Origin: Aquitalea magnusonii
GTDB lineage: Bacteria; Pseudomonadota; Gammaproteobacteria; Burkholderiales; Chromobacteriaceae
DNA: 64,000 nt
Assembly (NCBI RefSeq): GCF_003202035.1
Contig: NZ_QJKC01000002.1
Location: 124,001-188,000 of the forward strand
Direction: 5' to 3'
In this document: in pieces, positions 57,173 to 64,000 of the stretch
Numbering within the stretch: position 1 is the first letter of the stretch
Layout: the number at the start of each line of letters is the position of its first letter
The notes under the pieces: generated by a model
The model's input: the letters and a program-made list of their open reading frames with translations, nothing else
Told to the model about the DNA's origin: nothing
The model's database searches: none
Made by a program: the position numbers and the translations under genes

Positions 57173-58210
57173 TCAGGCAAATGCCGGCATGACCTGCTTG
57201 ATGAACAGCTCCAGCGACTTGAGCTTGCGCTCGAAATCCATATGACTGTCTATCCAGAAGCTGTACTGGTCGTAGCCCAGCGCCTCGTAGCCCTTCAGGC
57301 GGGCGATCACCTCGTCTGGCGTACCGATCACCAGATTGTTGCGAATCAACTCCGGCGCATAGTTGGGGAACATCGCCAGGTCTTCCTCGTTCAGCGGCTC
57401 GATAAAGCCCTGCCTGATCGGCTTTTCGTTCTTGAACCACTTGCTGAAATAGCAGTAGAAACGGCGCATGTCATCAACACCTGCGTCCACCTCGGCAGCG
57501 TTTTCGCCAACAAAGGTATGCATCAGCATCATGATTTGCGGCCGCGGCACATCCGGGTGATTGGCGCAGGCGGCATTGAAGCGCGCCATCAGGCTGGCCA
57601 CTTCCCCGTCGCCGGCCGCCAGCGAGGTCACCTGCACATTGCAGCCTTGCGACACGGCAAAGTCATGGGAATTGGGGTCACGCGCAGCCACCCACAGCGG
57701 CGGATGCGGCTGTTGCAAGGGACGGGGAACCGGCGTGGTCTGGGGGAAGCTCCAGTATTCGCCCTGGTGGGCATAATCACCGGCGAATAATTGTTGCAGG
57801 CAGGGAATCATCTCGCGCAAACGGCCACCGGCCCCCCAGGCATCCAGCCCCGGGAACATGCGTTCGTATTCAAAAGAATAAGCCCCCCGTGCAATGCCCA
57901 CATCCAGCCGACCATTGCTGGCCAGGTCCGTCATGCCGATTTCGCCAGCCAGCTTGATGGGATGCCAGAACGGTGCCACCACCGTGCCGGTGCCCAGGCG
58001 GATCTTGCTGGTTTTGGCGGCCAGGTAAGCCAGATTGACAAAGGGATTGGGGGCGATGGTGAATTCCATGCCGTGGTGCTCGCCAATCCAGGCGGTCTCG
58101 AAACCACCCTTTTCGGCCACCTGCACCAGTGCGGTCATCTCATCAAACAACTCTTTGTGCGGCTTGGCAGCGTCGTAGCGCTCCATGTGCAGAAACAGCG
58201 AAAACTTCAT
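57173..58210 (-). CDS. LLM-class (luciferase-like) flavin-dependent monooxygenase
   Basis: A 345-residue TIM-barrel protein of the bacterial luciferase-like family. Landmarks are GGFETAWIGEHHG near 35-47, IRLGTGTVVAPFWHPIKLAG near 71-90 and GRLDVGIARGAY near 101. Family members oxidise substrates with reduced FMN supplied by a reductase, as the adjacent flavin reductase could. The substrate is unknown; amide-ring or N-heterocycle cleavage (like RutA), dealkylation or desulfonation are possibilities. It is about 54 bases downstream of the reductase. Confidence 0.88.
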   Translation of the reverse strand: MKFSLFLHMERYDAAKPHKELFDEMTALVQVAEKGGFETAWIGEHHGMEFTIAPNPFVNLAYLAAKTSKIRLGTGTVVAPFWHPIKLAGEIGMTDLASNGRLDVGIARGAYSFEYERMFPGLDAWGAGGRLREMIPCLQQLFAGDYAHQGEYWSFPQTTPVPRPLQQPHPPLWVAARDPNSHDFAVSQGCNVQVTSLAAGDGEVASLMARFNAACANHPDVPRPQIMMLMHTFVGENAAEVDAGVDDMRRFYCYFSKWFKNEKPIRQGFIEPLNEEDLAMFPNYAPELIRNNLVIGTPDEVIARLKGYEALGYDQYSFWIDSHMDFERKLKSLELFIKQVMPAFA

Positions 58211-58264
58211 GATGTCACTCTCCTCATTGCTTTCGAATTGAAGCTGTTTTTCTATTGCGACGTT

Positions 58265-59197
58265 TCATGCCCGTGCCAGCGACTGCACCGAACCACGCTG
58301 GGCATCACCCATGTAAATCCCGAAGGCGTCTTCGGTACGCTCGCGCACAAAGCGCTGCAGCATGGCGCGCTCTGCCTCATCAGCGACCTGCTCCCATGGA
58401 ATGCTGTCCAGCGCCAGCCACTGCAAACTGCTGGTGGCCGGCCATGCCCCGGACACCCGGCCCCGGTAGAACACATTGACGCCAGTGGCGTCGGCAGCAC
58501 CGTCCTCGTATACCGCAAACAGGAAGTCCAGCTGCGCATCCAGCCCCAGCCCGGCCAGCACGCCACGCAGGCTGTGGGCATCGGATGCCGGTTCCAGCCG
58601 TGTGCCAGTGGGCAACGTGTAACCCCTGTCCGTTTTCAGCAGCACCACCCCACCCTGATACTCCAGAATGGCCCCCACCCTGGCACGCGGCCCGGCAGCG
58701 GCCAGCGCGTCTTGCGACAGGCTGAAGGTAAGGTAGGCCCCACGCCCGTAACCGAGCGGGCTGACACTGGTATTGGCAAAATCCACCACGCGGCCGATCA
58801 GGATGATATGGTCGCCCGCCTCCACCACTTGATGGGTTTCACAATCAAACCAGGCGGCGGCGCCAGCAATGATCGGACTACCGGTCTGGCCTTGCTGCCA
58901 TGCCACTTGCTCGAATTTGTCCGCCGCCTTGGAAGCGAACAGACTGGACACCTGCTTCTGATCCTCGGCCAGAATGCTGATGGAAAAATGCCCCGCGGCA
59001 GAAAATACCGGGTAACTGGCGGCAGACTTGCCAATGCAGATCAGCACCAGCGCCGGGTCCAGCGATACCGAGGTAAACGAATTGGCGGTAAAACCGCGTG
59101 GCGTGCCATCTTCCTGCCGGGTGCTGACCACTGTCACCCCGGTGACAAAAGCACCCAGGGTCTTGCGAAACTCCATTGCATCAATCGTTTTCGACAT
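58265..59197 (-). CDS. Flavin reductase with C-terminal NUDIX-like domain
   Basis: A 310-residue protein. Residues 1-165 are an HpaC/RutF-like flavin reductase (FRKTLGAFVTGVTVVSTRQ, TANSFTSVSLDPALVL, then a GDHIILIGRV stretch). Residues about 170-310 form a second domain, ARVGAILEYQGGVVLLKTDR onward, that looks like a NUDIX fold lacking the catalytic GX5EX7REUXEE box. It should supply FMNH2 to the adjacent luciferase-like enzyme. The C-terminal domain may bind a ligand or partner. Single-domain reductases are the norm, so this is unusual. Confidence 0.8.
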   Translation of the reverse strand: MSKTIDAMEFRKTLGAFVTGVTVVSTRQEDGTPRGFTANSFTSVSLDPALVLICIGKSAASYPVFSAAGHFSISILAEDQKQVSSLFASKAADKFEQVAWQQGQTGSPIIAGAAAWFDCETHQVVEAGDHIILIGRVVDFANTSVSPLGYGRGAYLTFSLSQDALAAAGPRARVGAILEYQGGVVLLKTDRGYTLPTGTRLEPASDAHSLRGVLAGLGLDAQLDFLFAVYEDGAADATGVNVFYRGRVSGAWPATSSLQWLALDSIPWEQVADEAERAMLQRFVRERTEDAFGIYMGDAQRGSVQSLARA

Positions 59198-59203
59198 GAT
59201 TCC

Positions 59204-60052
59204 TCACTCCTGCGAATGACAGCCAGTCACCCCGCCACGGGTGGTTTCCAGGAAAATGCGCAGCCGCCGGTTCACCCTGTCCGGGGCAGTGACATTCATC
59301 ATGTGGCGTTCTGCCGCCACGATATCCAGCTGCCCCTGCGGTGCCAGTGCCGCCATGGCGCGCGACATGTCCGGGCTGGAGTTGGGATCACACTCGCCGG
59401 TCATGAACAGTGCCGGCATGGCCAGCGATGGCAGCCCCTCCGCATGCACCGCATCCGAGCAGGCAAACAGCTGGTAGGTCCGGGCATAACCTAGCGGATT
59501 CACACTGTGCAAAAAGTGGCGCACCATGCTGGCCGACTGCTCCAGCGCTAAGGGCACCGGCTTGCCAAACCAGCGATCCAGTGTCGAATCCACGGTCGCC
59601 GTCACACCGCCGTGCGCCAGGGCTGCCGCACGCTCCAGCACCGCCGCACGCTGTGCGGCCGTGCGCATGAACACCGCATTCAAGGCCGCCACGCGCAGTA
59701 CCCGTTGCGGATAAGCCAGGGCAAACTCCAGCGCCACCAGCGCCCCCATCGAGTGCCCCACCACATTGGCGGCGGCAATGCCCAGGTGGTCTAGCAAACC
59801 CGCCAGCTGCTCTGCGTAATCACGCAATGTGGCATCCGCCGCGGGCAATGCACTGCCACCATGGCCCAGCATGTCGTAGACAATCACCTGGTAGTCCCGG
59901 CTGAAGGCGGCAATCTGCGGCGTCCAGATTTCCTTGCCCATGCCCACGCCATGCACCAGGACCAGCGGCTCTCCGCTGCCATGGACAGTGAACGCCGTAC
60001 CGTCTGCCGTGCCTGCCATCGGTACTGGCAGAGGAGCATGTTCAGGCTTCAT
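59204..60052 (-). CDS. Alpha/beta-hydrolase
   Basis: A 282-residue hydrolase. The oxyanion motif is LVLVHGVGMG (about 30-39), nucleophile elbow VVGHSMGAL (Ser about 103), acid in TGECDPNSSP (Asp about 230), and histidine in AAERHMMNVTAPDRVN (about 257). It is analogous to the RutD hydrolase in the Rut pathway, or may hydrolyse an amide or ester intermediate. It follows directly on the amino-acid-synthesis-family gene, with an 11-base overlap. Confidence 0.85.
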   Translation of the reverse strand: MKPEHAPLPVPMAGTADGTAFTVHGSGEPLVLVHGVGMGKEIWTPQIAAFSRDYQVIVYDMLGHGGSALPAADATLRDYAEQLAGLLDHLGIAAANVVGHSMGALVALEFALAYPQRVLRVAALNAVFMRTAAQRAAVLERAAALAHGGVTATVDSTLDRWFGKPVPLALEQSASMVRHFLHSVNPLGYARTYQLFACSDAVHAEGLPSLAMPALFMTGECDPNSSPDMSRAMAALAPQGQLDIVAAERHMMNVTAPDRVNRRLRIFLETTRGGVTGCHSQE

Positions 60053-60629
60053 TGCTGCCAAGCTCCTGCAGGTCCTGATAGCGGTTGCCGATGCGATGGT
60101 GCGGCCGGCCACCGATGGATGCACCCAGCGCCACCACGATTTCATCGGCGGCCGGCGCATCATTGATGGAAAACTGGAGGGTCAGATAATGCGAACGCAT
60201 GCCCTCATCATCCTTGTGCATCATCGGGATGGAGATGGCGCAATTGGGCCCGCCCCGCACATTGGTAAAGCTCAGGTAGCTCTTGGCACCCACCGCCTTG
60301 CGATAGAAATTGCCAAAACGCAGGGTGTGGATCAGCGCCGAGGCATGCTCGATCTCCCCCGCCACCCCCACCACCGCAGCCTTGCCATAGCCCTCGATCA
60401 CGGCACCGGAACCGGCCATGCGCAGGATTTCCGCAGTCAGCAGCTCCCCCAGCACCGGTGCGATGGCATGAATCTCCGGCTTCAGGTCCTCGACAAAGCC
60501 GCGCCCATGCCACGGATTTTTCAGCACCACCGCCGCCGCAAACATCTTCAGCGGCACGGGCGCGGCCTTCCCTCCCTCGATCAGCGTTTCCTCAACATAG
60601 CTCACCACCTTGCGAATACCGGCATCCAT
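60042..60629 (-). CDS. Amino-acid-synthesis family (PF06684-type) protein
   Basis: A 195-residue soluble protein beginning MDAGIRKVVSYVEETLIEGG, with KNPWHGRGFVEDLKPEIHAI near 40-60, GKAAVVGVAGEIEHASALIH near 95-115 and LGASIGGRPHHRIGNRYQDL at the C terminus. These blocks match the 'amino acid synthesis' family of unknown biochemistry. It often occurs beside luciferase-like monooxygenases, flavin reductases and dehydrogenases. It is the first gene of the minus-strand run. GGAGACAGAAAG precedes the ATG. Confidence 0.8.
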   Translation of the reverse strand: MDAGIRKVVSYVEETLIEGGKAAPVPLKMFAAAVVLKNPWHGRGFVEDLKPEIHAIAPVLGELLTAEILRMAGSGAVIEGYGKAAVVGVAGEIEHASALIHTLRFGNFYRKAVGAKSYLSFTNVRGGPNCAISIPMMHKDDEGMRSHYLTLQFSINDAPAADEIVVALGASIGGRPHHRIGNRYQDLQELGSNEA

Positions 60630-60675
60630 CTTTCTGTCTCCTGTTGTCTGGCTGCGATGGCCATCACTAAATATG

Positions 60676-60737
60676 ATGGTATTACGGTATACCAAGAAAA
60701 AATCGATTACAAGGTATTTGTATGATGGTATACCATC
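60676..60737. promoter_or_regulatory. Putative GntR operators in the divergent promoter
   Basis: A perfect 14-base palindrome GATGGTATACCATC (60724-60737), and a second cluster with ATGGTAT (60676-60682) and GTATACCA (60687-60694). A single GGTAT occurs at 60713-60717. The TGGTATACCA core is typical of GntR/FadR-type operators. It lies between the divergent starts at 60629 and 60810, so both transcripts could be controlled together. Confidence 0.7.
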
Positions 60738-60809
60738 GGACAAACAAAAATGACACACCCACAACAACGCAGCGCTTTCACTTTCATCGACCACAACAAG
60801 GAGCAAGTA

Positions 60810-61190
60810 ATGAGCACGGAAACATTTCAGCAGGGCCTGGACATCCGCAAGGCGGTACTGGGAGAGGACTATGTCAATCAGGCACTGAACAATGCCGACG
60901 CCCTGAGCATGCCGCTGCAGCAGCTGGTGACTGAATACTGCTGGGGCACGGTGTGGGCACGCGAAGGACTACCACGCAAGACGCGCAGCCTGATCAACCT
61001 GGGCATGATTGCCGCTCTGAATCGCCCACACGAGCTGAAACTGCACATGCGTGGCGCATTGAACAATGGGTGCAGCAAGGAGGAAATCGTGGAAGCAATC
61101 CTGCAGATCGCCATCTACTGCGGCGTCCCCGCAGCAGTAGACGCCATGCGGATTGCCCGGGAAGTCTTTGCCGAGCCTGCTAGCGCTTAG
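60810..61190 (+). CDS. Carboxymuconolactone decarboxylase-family protein
   Basis: A 126-residue helical protein of the CMD/AhpD family. It contains LVTEYCWGTVWAREGLPRKT (about 38-57), LNRPHELKLHMRGALNNGCS and VEAILQIAIYCGVPAAVDAM. No CXXC pair is present, so it is CMD-like, not AhpD-like. It may decarboxylate a lactone acid or act as a hydratase-like enzyme in the pathway of the divergent cluster. The ATG at 60810 follows AAGGAG; an upstream ATG at 60750 would put the operator next to the coding start. Confidence 0.8.
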   Translation: MSTETFQQGLDIRKAVLGEDYVNQALNNADALSMPLQQLVTEYCWGTVWAREGLPRKTRSLINLGMIAALNRPHELKLHMRGALNNGCSKEEIVEAILQIAIYCGVPAAVDAMRIAREVFAEPASA

Positions 61191-61305
61191 CCCCAGCCAG
61201 CACGCATCGCCATGCCGTGGACTGAGCGGCCCGCAGTCCCGGCATGGCACTGGCTCGCAAGCAACAGCACACCCGGCCGGATACTGCGTGCCGCCGTACC
61301 GCCAG

Positions 61306-61560
61306 CAAAGAGCCAGGGTCGGCAGCACCACCCGCAGCGGCAATGGCCAACAGCCCAGCCGTCCTGGAGCCGATCAGCTCATTGACTACAGGCAACTTGA
61401 CTACACGCATCATGAGTTCGAAAACGTGCTGCATGACTATAAGCCGGTGTCGGGACCAGCAAGGGGGTGCATTGGCAAAATCCGTAGGCATTCTCAAGCC
61501 GGGCGGCAAGATCGTGTCACTCTTGGCCCACGGGAAGGCGCACTTGCCGCAGCAGAGGAA
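61306..61560 (+). pseudogene. Decayed zinc-binding alcohol dehydrogenase/quinone oxidoreductase fragment
   Basis: One frame gives GADQLIDYRQLDYTHHEFEN and then VLHDY (61352-61440 region); the next frame gives LAKSVGILKPGGKIVSLLAH (61477-61536). Together they match the Rossmann-fold part of medium-chain zinc-type dehydrogenases (LGAD-IDY, then KPGGKIVSL), but only after a frameshift. No start and no N-terminal catalytic domain are present. It is a broken remnant. The flanking 61191-61300 and 61560-61830 show nothing else convincing. Confidence 0.6.
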
Positions 61561-61833
61561 CACCCTGCCATCAGGCGGAGGACTTTCCGGTTCCAGCCTC
61601 TGCCAGCTTGCAGAAAATCGCACGGCAGCCAAACCCTGCCCGGCAAAAACCAAACCGCCAGTCAGCCCTTGCGAGCACGCACGACAATCCATGCGACCAA
61701 TTTGCGACAGCGGGTATCGGGTAATACGGCGTTTTACAGTGGAATACAGAGCTGCTGACACCGTAGAAAAAGGCTAAAACCTCTTTATCCACGGTCTTTT
61801 CGGAGAAATACGGACTATCAGGAGAAAAATCTG

Positions 61834-61918
61834 TGGTGCGAGCGGAGAGACTCGAACTCTCACGCCTTGCGGCGCTGGAACCTAAATCCAGTGCGTCTAC
61901 CAATTCCGCCACGCTCGC
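61834..61918 (-). tRNA. tRNA-Leu (anticodon UAG), with encoded CCA
   Basis: On the minus strand it starts GCGAGCG at 61918 and pairs with CGCTCGC before ACCA (61837-61834). The D arm has GGAATTGGTAGACGC, the anticodon stem-loop is CTGGA-TTTAGGT-TCCAG with anticodon TAG, a long variable arm (CGCCGCAAGGCG) follows, then the T arm with GAGTTCGAGTCTC. The size (85 bases) and long variable arm fit leucine tRNAs. Confidence 0.97.
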
Positions 61919-62082
61919 CCATCAGCAGCGCCGGAAAGCACTGCGAAAGAGGCGGCAAATATACCTCAGGATTCCACGCTGTTCAAGCACCATGTCGAAT
62001 GAACCATTGGCATGTTTTCATGTCACAATGCAGGCACACTGTTTTGTGACAGCGCAACAAACCCAACAATAGAGAGGGCAGC

Positions 62083-62772
62083 ATGCAACCGGACCTGCAC
62101 AATACCTACCAGACCAGCACGACCAGCGGCCTACGCAACAAGGTGCTGCGCAATACCTATGCGCTGCTGGGCCTGTCGATGATCCCCACGGTAATGGGTG
62201 CCCTGATTGGCACACATCTCAATTTCGCCTTCATGGCAGCCAGCCCCATCATGGGCATGCTGGCCATCATGGCGGTATTTTATGGCCTGGTCTTTGCCAT
62301 CGAGAAAAACCGCAATAATTCGCTGGGCGTGTTCCTGATGCTGGGCTTTACCTTCATGATGGGCCTGCTGCTGGGACCCTTGCTGCAGTTTGCACTGCGT
62401 TTGAGCAATGGCGGCCAGCTGATCATGACCGCCGGCGCAGCCACCTCGCTGGTCTTTGTGGTCATGGCCGGCATTGCCAGCACAACCAAGCGTGATCTGT
62501 CTGCACTGGGCAGCTTCCTCACCATCGGCGCCATTGTACTGATGGTGGCTGTGGTGGCGAATATCTTCCTGCAAATGCCGGGCATGCAACTGGCGATTGC
62601 CGCCGCCTTTGCCCTGTTCAGCTCGCTGATGATTCTGTGGCAGGTCAAGGTTGTGGTAGACGGGGGTGAAACCAGCTATGTATCGGCAGCACTGTCGATT
62701 TACATCAGCATTTACAATCTGTTCACCAGCCTGCTGCAATTGCTGATGGCTTTCAGCGGCGAACGTGACTGA
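62083..62772 (+). CDS. Bax inhibitor-1/YccA-family membrane protein
   Basis: A 229-residue protein with seven helices. Family traits include RNKVLRNTYALLGLSMIPTV near residues 19-38, MAASPIMGMLAIMAVFYG, and near the C terminus DGGETSYVSAALSIYISIYN, which is the BI-1 signature. Relatives include YccA, which modulates FtsH proteolysis in Escherichia coli, and ion-leak channels. AGAGAGG precedes the ATG. A bidirectional terminator follows. Confidence 0.9.
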   Translation: MQPDLHNTYQTSTTSGLRNKVLRNTYALLGLSMIPTVMGALIGTHLNFAFMAASPIMGMLAIMAVFYGLVFAIEKNRNNSLGVFLMLGFTFMMGLLLGPLLQFALRLSNGGQLIMTAGAATSLVFVVMAGIASTTKRDLSALGSFLTIGAIVLMVAVVANIFLQMPGMQLAIAAAFALFSSLMILWQVKVVVDGGETSYVSAALSIYISIYNLFTSLLQLLMAFSGERD

Positions 62773-62791
62773 TCCTGCGTCGTGCTTCTGT

Positions 62792-62830
62792 AAAAAAAGC
62801 GCCCCTTTGCCGGGGCGCTTTTTTATTTTC
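62792..62830. terminator. Bidirectional intrinsic terminator between BI-1 gene and tilS
   Basis: Stem GCGCCCC (62799-62805) and GGGGCGC (62812-62818), extended by A-T pairs, flanked by an A-run on the left and a T-run on the right. It can stop both the plus-strand BI-1 and the minus-strand tilS transcripts. Confidence 0.93.
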
Positions 62831-62835
62831 CCTGT

Positions 62836-64000
62836 TTAATGGTCCAAGCCCGGCAGCCATTCCGGCCAATATCCCTCCGCGCTGAAACAATCACTGGCTA
62901 CCGCCACACCGGGCAGGGCCAGCAAGCGACCATCGGCGGCATACAGCAAGGGCCATTGCCGGCGCAATAATGGCGGAATACCCGCTTCCTGCAACAGCTT
63001 CTTCACCGGCTTGCGCCCTACGGGCTGCTGCAACACCTCACCACCCTGCCGCGGGCGCAATTGCAGATCGCCAGCAAGTGAGGGCAAGGACAAACCACCG
63101 CCGCGCACCCAGCGCAAACGCCCGCCCCAGCCGGGCTGGCGGCTGACTGGCTGCGACGCATCAAACCGCAACACAGTCGCTGATTGGGTTGGGCGTACCG
63201 GCACGGCATGCAGCTGCTGGCGATAGCGCACCACAACCAGCTCGGGCAATTGCAAACAGGGCTGGCTGGCGGCCGCCGCCACATGCAATTGGCGCAAAAA
63301 TTCCTGCAATTGCTCCGGCGCGACTTGTGATTGCCCCAGATGCCGCAGCCAGGCCATCAGCAAAAAGCCCTGCCGCACTGGCGACAAGGACAGTAATCGT
63401 TCGACATCCAGCGCAGCGCCAGTGGTGCAACTGGCCAAATCAGCGGCGGCCACCTCATCCACCAACTGCGATGCCTGCGCCATATGCCAGGCGCTGCGTT
63501 CAAGCTGTTGCCGATAGGACGGAACATGCTGCTGCAGCAGCGGCATGATGCGGTGTCGCAGTAAATTGCGGCGGTAGGCAATGTCCGCATTACTGTCATC
63601 TTCGACCCAAACCAGCCCCTGCACTGCAGCGTACTGTTCGAGTTGCTGGCGGGTAAAGCCAAGCAATGGCCGCCACAATTGCAGCGCCCCTAGTCTGCGC
63701 ACAACGGGCATGCCCGACAGCGCACGTACGCCGCCACCGCGTAACAGCTGCAACAGCACGGTTTCGGATTGATCATCCAGGTGATGTGCCAGTACCAGCA
63801 CCTCGGCCGTGGACTGGGCATACACCGCGTAGCGCTGCTGCCTGGCCTGGGCCTCCAGGCTCTCTCCGGCTGAACGACTGACAGCAACCCGGACCACCCG
63901 CAAGGGGACTTCCAGCTGTTGACACACCTGCTGACAATGCAGCACCCAGTCATCCGCTGCGGCATTCAGGCCGTGATGCACATGCACGGCCGACAGCCGC
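62836..64000 (-). CDS. tilS: TilS, tRNA(Ile)-lysidine synthetase (5' end outside window)
   Basis: The C-terminal 388 or so residues of a PP-loop ATPase that changes the CAU-anticodon cytidine of tRNA-Ile to lysidine. Visible parts are HVHHGLNAAADDWVLHCQQV, LVLAHHLDDQSETVLLQLLR, the GVRALSGMPVVRR loop, and the two C-terminal TilS domains. The N-terminal SGGxDS ATP-binding motif lies beyond position 64000, on the far side. The C terminus ends with GYWPEWLPGLDH. Confidence 0.95.
   Translation of the reverse strand, partial: RLSAVHVHHGLNAAADDWVLHCQQVCQQLEVPLRVVRVAVSRSAGESLEAQARQQRYAVYAQSTAEVLVLAHHLDDQSETVLLQLLRGGGVRALSGMPVVRRLGALQLWRPLLGFTRQQLEQYAAVQGLVWVEDDSNADIAYRRNLLRHRIMPLLQQHVPSYRQQLERSAWHMAQASQLVDEVAAADLASCTTGAALDVERLLSLSPVRQGFLLMAWLRHLGQSQVAPEQLQEFLRQLHVAAAASQPCLQLPELVVVRYRQQLHAVPVRPTQSATVLRFDASQPVSRQPGWGGRLRWVRGGGLSLPSLAGDLQLRPRQGGEVLQQPVGRKPVKKLLQEAGIPPLLRRQWPLLYAADGRLLALPGVAVASDCFSAEGYWPEWLPGLDH

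Noticed and set aside
61571-61912. Minus-strand frame beginning MAELVDALDLGSS
   Set aside because: This is the well-known spurious protein read through a tRNA-Leu gene; the tRNA at 61834-61918 explains it.

Overview
The window is a GC-rich, gene-dense stretch of a denitrifying betaproteobacterium. The gene set (nirS-type denitrification, narXL, narGHJI, DNR-type regulator, cobalamin-riboswitch cbiMNQO, BI-1 next to tilS) and the protein style fit Neisseriales/Chromobacteriaceae (relatives of Pseudogulbenkiania, Aquitalea, Vogesella, Chromobacterium). That placement is inference; no rRNA gene is present. No insertion sequence, prophage or CRISPR array was seen.

Layout. 1-885: the end of an arsenate reductase gene and an aquaglyceroporin, the tail of an arsenic operon. 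966-3756: a cobalamin riboswitch followed by the cobalt importer cbiMNQO. 3827-5177: a divergent pair, a stand-alone B3/B4 (PheRS-editing-like) protein and an XRE-cupin regulator. 5273-7586: a Yip1-like membrane protein, a MarR regulator and an HPP-CBS membrane protein, with matching MarR-type palindromes in front of both membrane-protein genes.

7588-44653 is a roughly 37 kb nitrate-respiration and denitrification island. On the minus strand lie dnr, then nirN-J-GH-DL-F-C-M-S (cytochrome cd1 nitrite reductase and heme d1 synthesis), then norD-Q-F-E and norB-C (NO reductase). Going the other way from norC are nirE and a set of NO-response genes: hemerythrin, DUF2249 protein, an unknown multi-pass membrane protein and nnrS. 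A 737-base hairpin-rich non-coding stretch follows, then narI-J-H-G (nitrate reductase), a nitrate-sensing-type chemoreceptor, two narK transporters, and on the plus strand narX-narL-moaA. Two identical, perfect FNR/DNR boxes (TTGATTCGAATCAA) lie in front of nirS and between norC and nirE; weaker versions lie in front of nnrS and the hemerythrin gene. The proteins together reduce nitrate to nitrite to NO to N2O. No nos genes are in the window.

44687-49185: a LysR regulator divergent from an iron-type alcohol dehydrogenase, an MFS drug-type transporter, an aldo/keto reductase remnant and a cupin.

49185-61190: twelve same-strand genes (GntR regulator, succinate-semialdehyde-type dehydrogenase, polyamine-type ABC importer, NIPSNAP protein, second aldehyde dehydrogenase, luciferase-like flavin monooxygenase, flavin reductase with an extra C-terminal domain, alpha/beta hydrolase, amino-acid-synthesis-family protein) plus a divergent carboxymuconolactone-decarboxylase-family gene. 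Several TGGTATACCA-type half sites sit in the divergent promoter. This looks like a catabolic pathway for an imported, probably nitrogen-containing compound, with logic resembling the Rut pyrimidine pathway. It is the best candidate for an undescribed system here.

61191-64000: a decayed medium-chain dehydrogenase/reductase fragment, tRNA-Leu(UAG), a Bax-inhibitor-1 family gene, a bidirectional terminator and the 3' part of tilS.
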